Below, in pieces: positions 16,820 to 24,722 of a stretch of DNA of 64,000 nt. The notes beneath the pieces are model-generated. The model saw only the letters and a program-made list of their open reading frames with translations. It ran no database searches and had not been told where the DNA came from. Position 1 is the stretch's first letter. Each line of letters begins with the position of its first letter. A program made the position numbers and the translations under genes. The stretch is taken from positions 62,001 to 126,000 of the forward strand of contig NZ_JBEJGY010000002.1 in the NCBI RefSeq assembly GCF_040253615.1, read 5' to 3'. Origin of the DNA: Streptomyces sp. Edi4. Its GTDB lineage: Bacteria; Actinomycetota; Actinomycetes; Streptomycetales; Streptomycetaceae.

Positions 16820-19032
16820 CGGCGCCGGTCGACCTCCTGAAGGTGAACGCCACGGCCACCGGCGACGAAGCCGGCGCTGGGCGGGCCCGGTTCACAGAGC
16901 GCGTGGAGCTGGTGCTGGCGCTGGCAGACCAGAAGCCGCTGGCTGATCTGGGGCTGTCTCCTGACCCGTTGCAGCAGCTTGCGGCTGCGATGGCCAGTGT
17001 GCGCACGGAGGCGGGGGAGCGGGCCGAGGTGGTTGTGGACCTGGTGCCGGTGGGCGAGCGGCGCCTGGCGCGCCGCCGGCGCCGGCTCATGGCCCGCTCC
17101 CGCCGCCGTGGCCCCTCGGCCTACGGTGAGCGGCTGACGGGGGGCCTGGGCGGGGCAGGGGTGTGGGGGTCGGTGACCGCGGCCTGGTCCGGCGGTAAGA
17201 CCACAGGCGTCCCGTCCGGCGCGAAGCGGTTGCCGCGGATGACGGACCTCAAGGCGGAAGTCGGGAAGTTCGACCCCGCTGCCGGAGCCGTCTTCGCCGT
17301 GCAGATCCTGCTGCGTACCCAGGCCACGCATCCGCAGCAGGCGCTGGCGCGGATGAACCAGCTGCTTGCGGCGTTCTCCATCACCAGCGGTGAAAACCAC
17401 CTGCGGCCACGACGGCCGCGTACCCGCCGTGCGGTCGCTTCCTTCGACCGCCGTTTCAGGACAGGGGAGTTCGCCCCGATTCGGCGGCAGTGGATGACGG
17501 TGGCCGAGCTCGCCGGGTTCCTCAAGCCACCGACCAAGTCGTGCACCGCCCCCAGCATCGTGCGCTCCGGCGGACTGGTCCCGCCCGCCCCGGCCGACCT
17601 GCCCGTCTACACCGGACAGCCGGGCCTGGTGCCGCTCGGCGCCGTCGTCTACCCCGACGGTATCGAGCGCATTGGCGCCGCCCGGGCAGCCGACCTTCTG
17701 TTCGCCCTGATGCTTGGCAAGTCGGGCCACGGCAAGACCGAGGCCGCGCTGGTGCAGTGCATCGCGCTCGCGCACACCGGCTACGGCTGCTGGTTCCTGG
17801 ACCCACACGGCGAGGCCTGGGCCCGCGCCAAGCCCTACCTGGCCCACCCGCACCTCATGGACCGGATGTGGGAGATCAACCTGGGCGAGGCCGATCCGGA
17901 CCAGATGGTCGCGTCCTGGAACCCGCTGTCGATGGAACACCGCCAACCCTTCGACATCCAGAAGGTGGTGCGGGCGGTCACCGAAGCCATCGCGGCCGCC
18001 CAGGGCTGGGGCGAGCAGGCTCCGCGCGCCCACACCATCCTGGCCCGGGCCTGCCAGGCGATCGCCCTGCTCAACCACAAGGCGGTCAGCGAAGGCCACC
18101 CCGAGGCACAGGGCACCCTCTTCCAGCTGCGCCGGTGGCTGACCGACGAAAAGTGGCGCGGCAAGCTCCTGCCCCATCTGCCGGGCAGCGTGCAGAAGTA
18201 CTGGCTCAAGACGTTCCTGGACATGCCCTCCGAGGCGGTACCCACCGTCACCTACGCCATCGACCGTCTCGACACCAGCCCCTCGCTGCAGGCGTTCTTC
18301 GGCTCACCGCGCTCCGGCTACGACGTACGCACCGCCATGGACACCGGCAAGGTGGTGTTCCTGTGCCCCGACGGCTCCGAGGCCGACGCCCTGGTGTCCT
18401 GCCTGCTCATCCACGACCTCTACCGCGCCGGCCGCTCCCGCCAGGACACCCACCGCAGCAAGCGGCGCACCTTCTGGTCCTGGGGCGATGAGCTCACCGC
18501 GGTCGACTCCTCCTCCAAAGGCTTCCTCGCGGCGATCGCCGAGCAGTTGCGCAAATACGAGGTGCGCTTCCTCGGCATGACGCAGATGGCGCTGCGGCTG
18601 TCCGCGATCACCCGCCAGTCCCTCATGCAGAACCAGTCACTGCTGAGCACCTGTGCCGCCGACTACGACGAAGCCGCCTATGTGGCCCGCCGCTGGAACG
18701 GCCAGGTCACCCCCGAGACCATCACCGAACTCCCCAAGTACCACCAGATCATGTCGATCACGCTGAACGGCCGGCGCACCAGCCCGTTTCGCGTGAGAGG
18801 CCTGCCCGTCGAAGAGGTCTTCGCCAACTGCCACAACCCTGCCGGCGTCCCGGACCTGGCCACGGCGATCGACAAGAACCTCCGCCGCCGCCCGCTCAAG
18901 GACATCCTCACGGAGCTGGAGGACCTGGACGACGTGATCCTCACCCACCACAACGGCCTCCAGCCCGCCGGCCCCGCCACTGCTGTCGGCGCCGACCCCA
19001 CCACCAGCTACGCAGACAAGGAAGCTTCCTGA
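16816..19032 (+). CDS. TraG/VirD4-type coupling ATPase
   Basis: This 738-residue P-loop ATPase starts at GTG 16816. Walker A is LGKSGHGKTEAA (about 299-310), followed by WFLDPHGEAW (about 325). Walker B is WSWGDELTAVD (about 554-564), followed by a downstream RFLGMTQM sensor segment. The C-terminal domain contains TPETITELPKYHQIMSITL. Such proteins recognise the relaxosome and pump the transferred DNA strand into the type IV channel. No TM helix is seen in this chain; the preceding small protein may supply the anchor. The following replication-relaxation gene overlaps it (TGATG), which argues for a joint role in DNA processing. Confidence 0.85.
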   Translation: MTAPVDLLKVNATATGDEAGAGRARFTERVELVLALADQKPLADLGLSPDPLQQLAAAMASVRTEAGERAEVVVDLVPVGERRLARRRRRLMARSRRRGPSAYGERLTGGLGGAGVWGSVTAAWSGGKTTGVPSGAKRLPRMTDLKAEVGKFDPAAGAVFAVQILLRTQATHPQQALARMNQLLAAFSITSGENHLRPRRPRTRRAVASFDRRFRTGEFAPIRRQWMTVAELAGFLKPPTKSCTAPSIVRSGGLVPPAPADLPVYTGQPGLVPLGAVVYPDGIERIGAARAADLLFALMLGKSGHGKTEAALVQCIALAHTGYGCWFLDPHGEAWARAKPYLAHPHLMDRMWEINLGEADPDQMVASWNPLSMEHRQPFDIQKVVRAVTEAIAAAQGWGEQAPRAHTILARACQAIALLNHKAVSEGHPEAQGTLFQLRRWLTDEKWRGKLLPHLPGSVQKYWLKTFLDMPSEAVPTVTYAIDRLDTSPSLQAFFGSPRSGYDVRTAMDTGKVVFLCPDGSEADALVSCLLIHDLYRAGRSRQDTHRSKRRTFWSWGDELTAVDSSSKGFLAAIAEQLRKYEVRFLGMTQMALRLSAITRQSLMQNQSLLSTCAADYDEAAYVARRWNGQVTPETITELPKYHQIMSITLNGRRTSPFRVRGLPVEEVFANCHNPAGVPDLATAIDKNLRRRPLKDILTELEDLDDVILTHHNGLQPAGPATAVGADPTTSYADKEAS

Positions 19033-19976
19033 TGCCCTATCCACACGCCGGGCTTGTTGCTCCGGGCCCCATCGCCCAAGAGGCCGCCCAGGTCATCTAC
19101 CAGCACCGCATGCTCTCCACCCGCCAGCTCCACCAGCTGATCACCCCACAGCACGCTCATTCCGAATACATGCGCCGCCAGCTCCACACCCTGCGCAACG
19201 CGGGCCTGGCCGACACCGTCGGCCAGCGCCGCCACGGCCAGACCGAACTGCTGTGGTGGCTCACGGACAAAGGCGCCCAGGCCGTCGAGTCCGTCGGCCT
19301 GCTGCCCCCGCGCCCCTACCGCATGAACGCCGCGACTGCGCTGGGCCCGCTCCAGGCACACACCCTGGCCACCGTCGAGACCGGCCTGGCCTTCGTCACC
19401 CACGCCCGTCGACTGCGTCACGAATGCGGGCCGCTGGACTGGTCCCCGGAGAACGCACACGCCTACCGGGACGAGGCCCGGCCCGGCGAAGACCTCGCCC
19501 TCATTCCCGACGCCGTCCTCAACTACGTCCACACCGACCACAAACAACGCACCCGCACCATGCTGACCTTCTTCATCGAGGTCGACCGCACCCAGATGAC
19601 CATCGCCCGCCTCGCCGCCAAGCTCCACGCCTACGCCGCTTACGAGCAGTTCGCCCTCCAGCCCGCCGGCCCCCGCGCCCGACGCAGCCCCGCCGCCCCG
19701 GCATGGCGCGCCCGCTACCCGGTCTTCCCCCGCCTGCTGCTGGTCCTCACCGGAGCCTCCACCGCACGGCTTCAGCGGCGTATCGCCGACCTTCGCAGCC
19801 TCGCCGCCAGCGACCCCCTCCTGAACACCACACCGCTGCGCGCCGGAGTCACCACCCTCGAACAGCTCCGCGAACACGGCCCCTTCGCCCCCGTCTTCAC
19901 CCCCGTCCTCGGCCCGGACGGGCCCACCGACGCCTGGCTGCGCGCCCCGCACCCCGCAGCACCCATCTCGGCATGA
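19032..19976 (+). CDS. replication-relaxation family protein
   Basis: This 314-residue protein has an N-terminal winged helix (STRQLHQLITP, LRNAGLADTV, WLTDKGAQAVE at about 25-90). A nuclease-like core follows, with DLALIPDAVLNYV, MLTFFIEVDRTQM and an Arg-rich segment near 210-235. It matches the family annotated as replication-relaxation in actinomycete plasmids and ICEs, where it is thought to act in DNA processing for transfer or replication. It overlaps the coupling protein gene by one base. No classic relaxase HUH motif is visible, and none was found elsewhere in the window. Its exact activity is not established. Confidence 0.8.
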   Translation: MPYPHAGLVAPGPIAQEAAQVIYQHRMLSTRQLHQLITPQHAHSEYMRRQLHTLRNAGLADTVGQRRHGQTELLWWLTDKGAQAVESVGLLPPRPYRMNAATALGPLQAHTLATVETGLAFVTHARRLRHECGPLDWSPENAHAYRDEARPGEDLALIPDAVLNYVHTDHKQRTRTMLTFFIEVDRTQMTIARLAAKLHAYAAYEQFALQPAGPRARRSPAAPAWRARYPVFPRLLLVLTGASTARLQRRIADLRSLAASDPLLNTTPLRAGVTTLEQLREHGPFAPVFTPVLGPDGPTDAWLRAPHPAAPISA

Positions 19977-20023
19977 CCGCCCCCGGCCCGACCCACCGCA
20001 TCAACACCTCCAAGGAGCCCCAG

Positions 20024-20320
20024 ATGGCCGTGTCCTCCGCCTACCAGCCCACCGGGAACTGCGCCCACGTCCGCTGCATCGAGACGATCGAGACGCCGTT
20101 CATCACCGAGCTGGTCGCCGCCGCCGCCCACCTCAAGAACGCCGCCCGCCTCGCCGGGACCCCTGCCGCGCTCCTGCTGCCCCGGGGGAGCTCCGTCAGC
20201 GAGCAGCAGATGAGCATCTGGGCCGCGATGAACGCCCACAGCATCGCCGCCCTCCTGGACGAGATCACCGCGGCCTACCCCAGCCTCCCCGCCAATACCG
20301 CCCCCGAGTCCGGGAACTAA
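20024..20320 (+). CDS. 98-residue unknown protein
   Basis: ATG 20024 has AAGGAG (20011-20016) upstream. The protein is helical (LVAAAAHLKNAARLAG, MSIWAAMNAHSIAALLDEIT) without TM segments or cysteine motifs. It follows the replication-relaxation gene by 47 bases in the same direction and is probably co-transcribed. No family is recognised. Confidence 0.65.
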   Translation: MAVSSAYQPTGNCAHVRCIETIETPFITELVAAAAHLKNAARLAGTPAALLLPRGSSVSEQQMSIWAAMNAHSIAALLDEITAAYPSLPANTAPESGN

Positions 20321-20385
20321 GCCCGGCTGCCGGTCCAGCCTCATCCCGTTCCTCCGGTACTCGCCATAGCGAAAGGACAGTTCCC

Positions 20386-20769
20386 GTGCGCTTCCGCCTC
20401 CTCCGCCACAAGAACAGCCCGTCGGCCACCACCGCCGGCGTGCCGCTGCCCGCGTGCATCCCGCCAAAGTGCGACGCCCTGGAGGCCATTCCTGACCTCT
20501 ACTCGCCGCTGCTCGCCGAGATGATGGCGATCTACTGCCACACCCGGCCGCTCGGTGCCCTGTCCCAGAGCGAGCGCTGCGTGAACGAATTCCAGATGAC
20601 TGCCCGCTCGATCATCAACCACATCCTGGAGGGGTGGGCCCACCAGACCGACGGCCAGGGATCGATAGACGACCTTCTGCTCACGCCTCGCAACTCCATG
20701 ACGACAACGCTCCCGTCAGCCCGACGCCCCGACAACTCTTCTGCTGAGGAGCAGCGCCTTGCTTCCTGA
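20386..20769 (+). CDS. 127-residue unknown protein
   Basis: The start is GTG 20386, with GAAAGGA at 20370-20376. The N-terminus is basic (RFRLLRHKNS), the middle helical (LLAEMMAIYC, ARSIINHILEGWA), and the Ser/Arg-rich tail looks disordered. It is the last gene of the second transfer operon. No family is recognised. Confidence 0.6.
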   Translation: MRFRLLRHKNSPSATTAGVPLPACIPPKCDALEAIPDLYSPLLAEMMAIYCHTRPLGALSQSERCVNEFQMTARSIINHILEGWAHQTDGQGSIDDLLLTPRNSMTTTLPSARRPDNSSAEEQRLAS

Positions 20770-21207
20770 CGCCATTTCACCGAGCTCACGGACGATGCGA
20801 CATGCCCTGCTGGGTGCGGCGTCGGCCTGTCAGGACCGCAGGAACGACACGGGGGAGGGGCGCATGGAGCCCGCCCGTGTCAGTGCCGGACCCCTGGCGG
20901 ATTGCTACGTGCCCTCCCGCGCGCGGGGGACCGGGTATCCCCCTTGAGGGGAGCTTGATGACGTAGCCCACGCGAGGGGCCGCTCTTCCGCGCCGTCTTC
21001 CCCAACGTCCGCGTTCGCTGCCCCGGCCAGGTCACCCGATCCTCATCGGGCCCACCGGCCAACCTGTCACCGCTATCCCCAGGGCTAGACCCCCTGGTCA
21101 GGCGAAGTGCCCGGGCTTTCACCGGACAGTTACTCGGTTCTGCCTGAACCACCCCTTGCGGGGCTTTGTTGTGCCCCGGTGCAGACGCATCAGAGAACGG
21201 CTTCAGC
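20770..21207. other. intergenic region with two CCCCTTG hairpins
   Basis: No gene is seen. Two small look-alike hairpins lie here: CCCC-TTGA-GGGG at 20940-20951 and CCCC-TTGC-GGGG at 21152-21163, the second followed by CTTTGTTGT and usable as a weak terminator. The promoter of the next gene should lie in or near this stretch but no clear box is visible. Confidence 0.4.
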
Positions 21208-22695
21208 GTGCCTGACGATTCCCCATGCCGCCATGCCGACTGGACGGCATCCCCCGAGGTGTCCGAGTCGGCACCCGCACCGGACACCTCGCGCCATGCC
21301 TTCACGCCCGTGCGCCAGGCTTCCGAACAGGAAGTGACCACCACCGCCTCCCGGCAGCTGCGCCACGCCAACGACTTTCGGGCAGCTGCCCAGTTCATGG
21401 TCGCCTCCGGCCACCTCCCGGGGGCGGGCCGGACCACGCTGCGCCTCGCGGAAGCCTTCGCTAGCAGGATGGAGCGCAGCAAGGACGGGCACTTCGTATT
21501 CAACATCGAAGCAACCTGCCGTGAGCTCGGGCTGCGGCGCCGTGCCGTCCTGAACCACTCGAGAATCCTGCGGGAACTGGGCCTAACCGCCTATGTCGAG
21601 CACGGCACCAGGACCAATTCCCAGCGCACCCGGCACGGCGCGGCCTGGACGCAGGAGCACGGGTATCGGGGTACGGCCACCATCTTCGCGGCGGTGGCCC
21701 CGCCCGCCTGGGACCACGCCATGGGCCGGCGGATCGACGGAAGCGGCTACCAGGCCCGCCCAATCGGGGTCACTGAGAAGGGCCGGGCGCGCGCCATTGC
21801 CGCGGCCTGCCGGAAGACGGCTTCCCCGGCCCCGCGGAGAACCTCCTCGTGCACCCCTTCTGTTGTGGTCCCACAGGACCACAGTCAGCTAAAGGTAGAG
21901 GGAGGTAGTAAATACACCTCGCGCACGCGCGCGACAGGCCGAAACAACGCCCACCGCCCCTCGAGCCCAACCCGGCACCGCAGTAGCCCGGCTGACTGCG
22001 CCCGCGGCATCGCGATCGCCGAACAGCTGCAACTCGAGGTCTGGTGGCTCCACCGCGGCTGTACCCGCCGCCTCGCCTACGTCCTGCGCCCCCTGATCGC
22101 CTCCGGCTGGACCTGGCAGGCCCTCACCGCCGAACTGCGCACCTGGGGCGTCCCTGGCTACCTGAGAGATCCCGCGGCCTACGTCCGCCACCAGCTCGCA
22201 CGTCTTCAGCACTACGGCCATCTCGCCCACACCGGTACTCCCGCGCTGGGCGACGACCAAATCGACGAGGACGGTTCCCGGCACCAGGCAATGCTCCGCG
22301 GCCGCCAGCAGCGCAGCCACCCGGCGTGGCAGCACTACGCCGAACACGTGCGATCCGAGCTTCGCCGACGGCTCCAGGAAGCACGCAGCGAGCCCCCGCA
22401 AACGCCGGTGCCGGAATATCGGCCCTGGCTGCGGGAGCCCGAGCACCTCCACTTGCGATCCCTGTCGCTCGAGGCGGCCTATGGGCCCGAGGCCAGCCCC
22501 CGGCAGATCTACGCGGCCCGCGCATCCAACCGCCCCTTGGCGGCCCGCCAAGAGGCCGCCACTGTGTGCTGGCCGGACCAGGGGTGGCTAGAGCAGATGC
22601 GTGAGGAGATGGAAGCCAAGCGGGCGTGCGCCGTACTTCAGGCAGAACTCGACAACTGGCAGGCCACGCAGGCCTTCACCAGCAGAACCACCTGA
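21208..22695 (+). CDS. winged-helix DNA-binding protein, possibly replication-related
   Basis: This protein has about 495 residues; the start is uncertain (GTG 21208 is chosen because a hairpin ends at 21163, but the frame is open to TTG 21166). An N-terminal HTH reads ATCRELGLRRRAVLNHSRIL, then LGLTAYVEHGTRTN. A linker near 215-250 is encoded by DNA with a stem-loop. A second helical domain (LVWWLHRG-like, LAYVLRPLIASGWTWQALT, PAAYVRHQLARL) and a charged C-terminus follow. The two-domain HTH layout recalls actinomycete plasmid replication or regulatory proteins, but no decisive motif is present. It stands alone between the transfer and Tad operons. Confidence 0.7.
   Translation: MPDDSPCRHADWTASPEVSESAPAPDTSRHAFTPVRQASEQEVTTTASRQLRHANDFRAAAQFMVASGHLPGAGRTTLRLAEAFASRMERSKDGHFVFNIEATCRELGLRRRAVLNHSRILRELGLTAYVEHGTRTNSQRTRHGAAWTQEHGYRGTATIFAAVAPPAWDHAMGRRIDGSGYQARPIGVTEKGRARAIAAACRKTASPAPRRTSSCTPSVVVPQDHSQLKVEGGSKYTSRTRATGRNNAHRPSSPTRHRSSPADCARGIAIAEQLQLEVWWLHRGCTRRLAYVLRPLIASGWTWQALTAELRTWGVPGYLRDPAAYVRHQLARLQHYGHLAHTGTPALGDDQIDEDGSRHQAMLRGRQQRSHPAWQHYAEHVRSELRRRLQEARSEPPQTPVPEYRPWLREPEHLHLRSLSLEAAYGPEASPRQIYAARASNRPLAARQEAATVCWPDQGWLEQMREEMEAKRACAVLQAELDNWQATQAFTSRTT
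21864..21883. other. stem-loop inside the winged-helix gene
   Basis: TGTGGTCC, loop CACA, GGACCACA forms a perfect 8-bp stem. It is followed by an AT-richer purine stretch (CTAAAGGTAGAGGGAGGTAG at 21889-21908) that stands out from the surrounding GC-rich code. It lies in the linker-coding part of the gene. An origin-type or regulatory element embedded in the gene is possible. Confidence 0.4.
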
Positions 22696-23160
22696 ACCGA
22701 CAGGCGCTGCTCCTCCTGTTCGGCTACGCGAAAACGGGGAGAGCTGCAGAGCTTCCGTGCCAACTGCGGCGGGGGAGCCTGCGAAGACGCCCGGCGCCGG
22801 ATGGTCCGCGCCGATGGCAGATCCGATCCGGGCCACGACAAGACGCAAGGCCCCGGGGGAGGGCCCTGTGTCTGTGCATGCTCTGGGGTTGAGGCAGCCT
22901 GTCCAATGGCCCCTCCGGTGACGGGCGACGGTTAGACAGATGTCGGAGGCCCTGAACTGGCATAACGGGCTGTGCTGTTGGCAAATCTTTGCGTAACGTA
23001 GGTGACCAGGGATGTTGCCTGTGGCAGTTGATTGGACCGGCGGCGGGCAGACCGGCCAGCTCACCGAGGCCCGTATGAGCGCCATGGGCATCACTGTGGC
23101 CGAAGTCCAGGTCCTCACCAAGCCAACCCGTCACTGAGTTTGAGAGAGGCACGACCCCGT
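22696..23160. other. region upstream of the Tad operon
   Basis: This stretch of 465 bases holds only the doubtful 41-codon ORF noted at 23012. The composition is less GC-biased around 22975-23000 (TTGGCAAATCTTTGCG). That is a plausible place for the Tad operon promoter, although no pair of boxes with normal spacing is visible. Confidence 0.35.
23012..23137 (+). CDS. possible 41-residue peptide ahead of the Tad operon
   Basis: ATG 23012 to TGA 23135-23137 encodes MLPVAVDWTGGGQTGQLTEA followed by a short tail ending in TKPTRH. It ends 23 bases before the CpaB-like start. There is no strong ribosome binding site, so it could be a leader peptide or chance. Confidence 0.3.
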   Translation: MLPVAVDWTGGGQTGQLTEARMSAMGITVAEVQVLTKPTRH

Positions 23161-23847
23161 ATGGAATCCCCCGCCGCTCCGCCGGTGCCACGCCCTTCCA
23201 GCCCCGTCCGCACCGATCTGCCTATCACCACGACGGCCCCGGTCAAGCGGCAGCGCCGCTGGTCGGTGGCGGCACTGTGCATCGTGCTGGCCGTGGTGGC
23301 CGGGCTCGGCGCGGCCGCCGCCGTCACCTCGGCCGGCGACCGGGTCAAGGTGCTGGCCATCGCCCGTGACGTTCCTGCCGGTCAGGCGATCACGGACGCG
23401 GACCTGATCGTGGCCGAGGTGTCCGCCGATGCCGCGCTGGCGCCGATGCCCGCTGCCGACCGCACCGCTGTCGTCGGCAAGCGCCCGGCAGTCGACCTGC
23501 GCAAGGGCGGCCTGCTCACCGCCTCGCAGCTCGGCGTCGGATCGGGACTCGGGGACAACCAGCAGCAGGTGGGTGTCCAGGTCAAGCCCGGCCAGGCCCC
23601 GGCCGGCACCCTCGCTCCCGGCGACAAGGTCCTCGCGGTGACCACCCCCGGACAGTCCGACCAGGCGGGCGGCAAAAGCGAAACACCGCCGCAGACCATC
23701 TCCGCCGCGGTGGTGAGTGTCAGCCGGCCCGATGCCTCGGGCACCGTCGTCGTCAACCTCGCCGTCGAAACCAGTGTCGGGCCGCTGCTGGCGGCCCGGG
23801 CATCGACCGGACACATCGCCCTGGTACGCCAGCCGCGGAGCAGCTGA
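23161..23847 (+). CDS. CpaB/RcpC-like SAF-domain pilus assembly protein
   Basis: This 228-residue protein has a Pro-rich cytoplasmic N-terminus, one TM helix (WSVAALCIVLAVVAGLGAAA, about 38-60) and then an external SAF domain with VLAIARDVPAGQAITDADL and VVGKRPAVDLRKGGLLTASQ (about 65-130). SAF-domain CpaB proteins belong to Tad/Flp pilus machines. It heads the Tad operon and its stop overlaps the next ATG (TGATG 23845-23849). Confidence 0.85.
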   Translation: MESPAAPPVPRPSSPVRTDLPITTTAPVKRQRRWSVAALCIVLAVVAGLGAAAAVTSAGDRVKVLAIARDVPAGQAITDADLIVAEVSADAALAPMPAADRTAVVGKRPAVDLRKGGLLTASQLGVGSGLGDNQQQVGVQVKPGQAPAGTLAPGDKVLAVTTPGQSDQAGGKSETPPQTISAAVVSVSRPDASGTVVVNLAVETSVGPLLAARASTGHIALVRQPRSS

Positions 23848-24722
23848 TGCCGGTCACTGCCCTCGTCTCCGCCAAATCTTCAGGCGTCACCACCAGCGCC
23901 CTCGCACTCGCGTTGGCCTCGGGCCGCCCCACCACGCTCGCCGAGTGCGATCCATCCGGCGGCACCATCCGGTCCGGGTTCCTGCAGAACGAGGTGAGTG
24001 CCGGGTTCGGCCTGTACCACCTGGCGAAGGCCGAACGGGTCGGTCCGGACGCCCTGGCCAACGCCTTCGCCTCCCACCTGTGGCCGCTGGACGATGCGGG
24101 CCACCGTCAGCTGCTGCCCGGCCTTACCGACCCCGCCCAGGCCGCGGCACTGAGCCGGACCTGGCCCTCACTCGCTCACATCATGCGGGTTCTGGCTACC
24201 CAGGCAAGCCAGGACGTCTTCATCGACGCCGGCCGCCTCGCCCTGGATGCCGGCCGACTTCACCCCACCCTTACCCCGGCCCCGCTGCTGCACCAGGCCG
24301 ACCTCGTCCTGCTCGTGGTCCGCGGCACCGACCAGTCGCTCACCCTGGCCCGTCACCTCCTCAAGCCCTTGACGGCCGAACTATCCGAGCACGGCAGCGG
24401 ATCCGACGCACTGGGCCTGCTCTTGATCGAATCCGGCCCCTACCGGGCCCACCAGGTCGCCGAATCCCTCAAGCTGCCCGTGATGGCCGCGCTGCCCTTC
24501 GATCCGGAGAGCGCCACCTACCTGACCCAGGGCGGGCCGCAACCACGCGGATACAAGCGCAGCCAACTGCTCCGCCACGCACGCACTGCCACCCAGCAGC
24601 TCGAAGCTGTGGCCGCCCGCCGGCAGGTTCAGCGCCAGTACGCGCCCGAGCCCGCGAGCACGCAGCTGGCCGGCGTGCTGGAACGGCTCAACCACAAGCG
24701 CAAGGGAGTCCCGCATGGCTGA
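23847..24722 (+). CDS. CpaE/TadZ-like ATPase homologue with degenerate P-loop
   Basis: This 291-residue MinD/ParA-superfamily protein sits where TadZ/CpaE, the pilus-positioning factor, is found. The P-loop region reads SAKSSGVTTSALALALA (about residues 8-24): GVTT replaces GKT, so the conserved P-loop lysine is missing. TTLAECDPSGGTIR (about 30-43) corresponds to the switch region, and VFIDAGRLALDAG and LVLLVVRGTDQSLTL follow in ParA order. ATP hydrolysis is therefore doubtful; a binding-only or scaffold role is likely. Overlaps with both neighbours tie it to the Tad operon. Confidence 0.75.
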   Translation: MPVTALVSAKSSGVTTSALALALASGRPTTLAECDPSGGTIRSGFLQNEVSAGFGLYHLAKAERVGPDALANAFASHLWPLDDAGHRQLLPGLTDPAQAAALSRTWPSLAHIMRVLATQASQDVFIDAGRLALDAGRLHPTLTPAPLLHQADLVLLVVRGTDQSLTLARHLLKPLTAELSEHGSGSDALGLLLIESGPYRAHQVAESLKLPVMAALPFDPESATYLTQGGPQPRGYKRSQLLRHARTATQQLEAVAARRQVQRQYAPEPASTQLAGVLERLNHKRKGVPHG

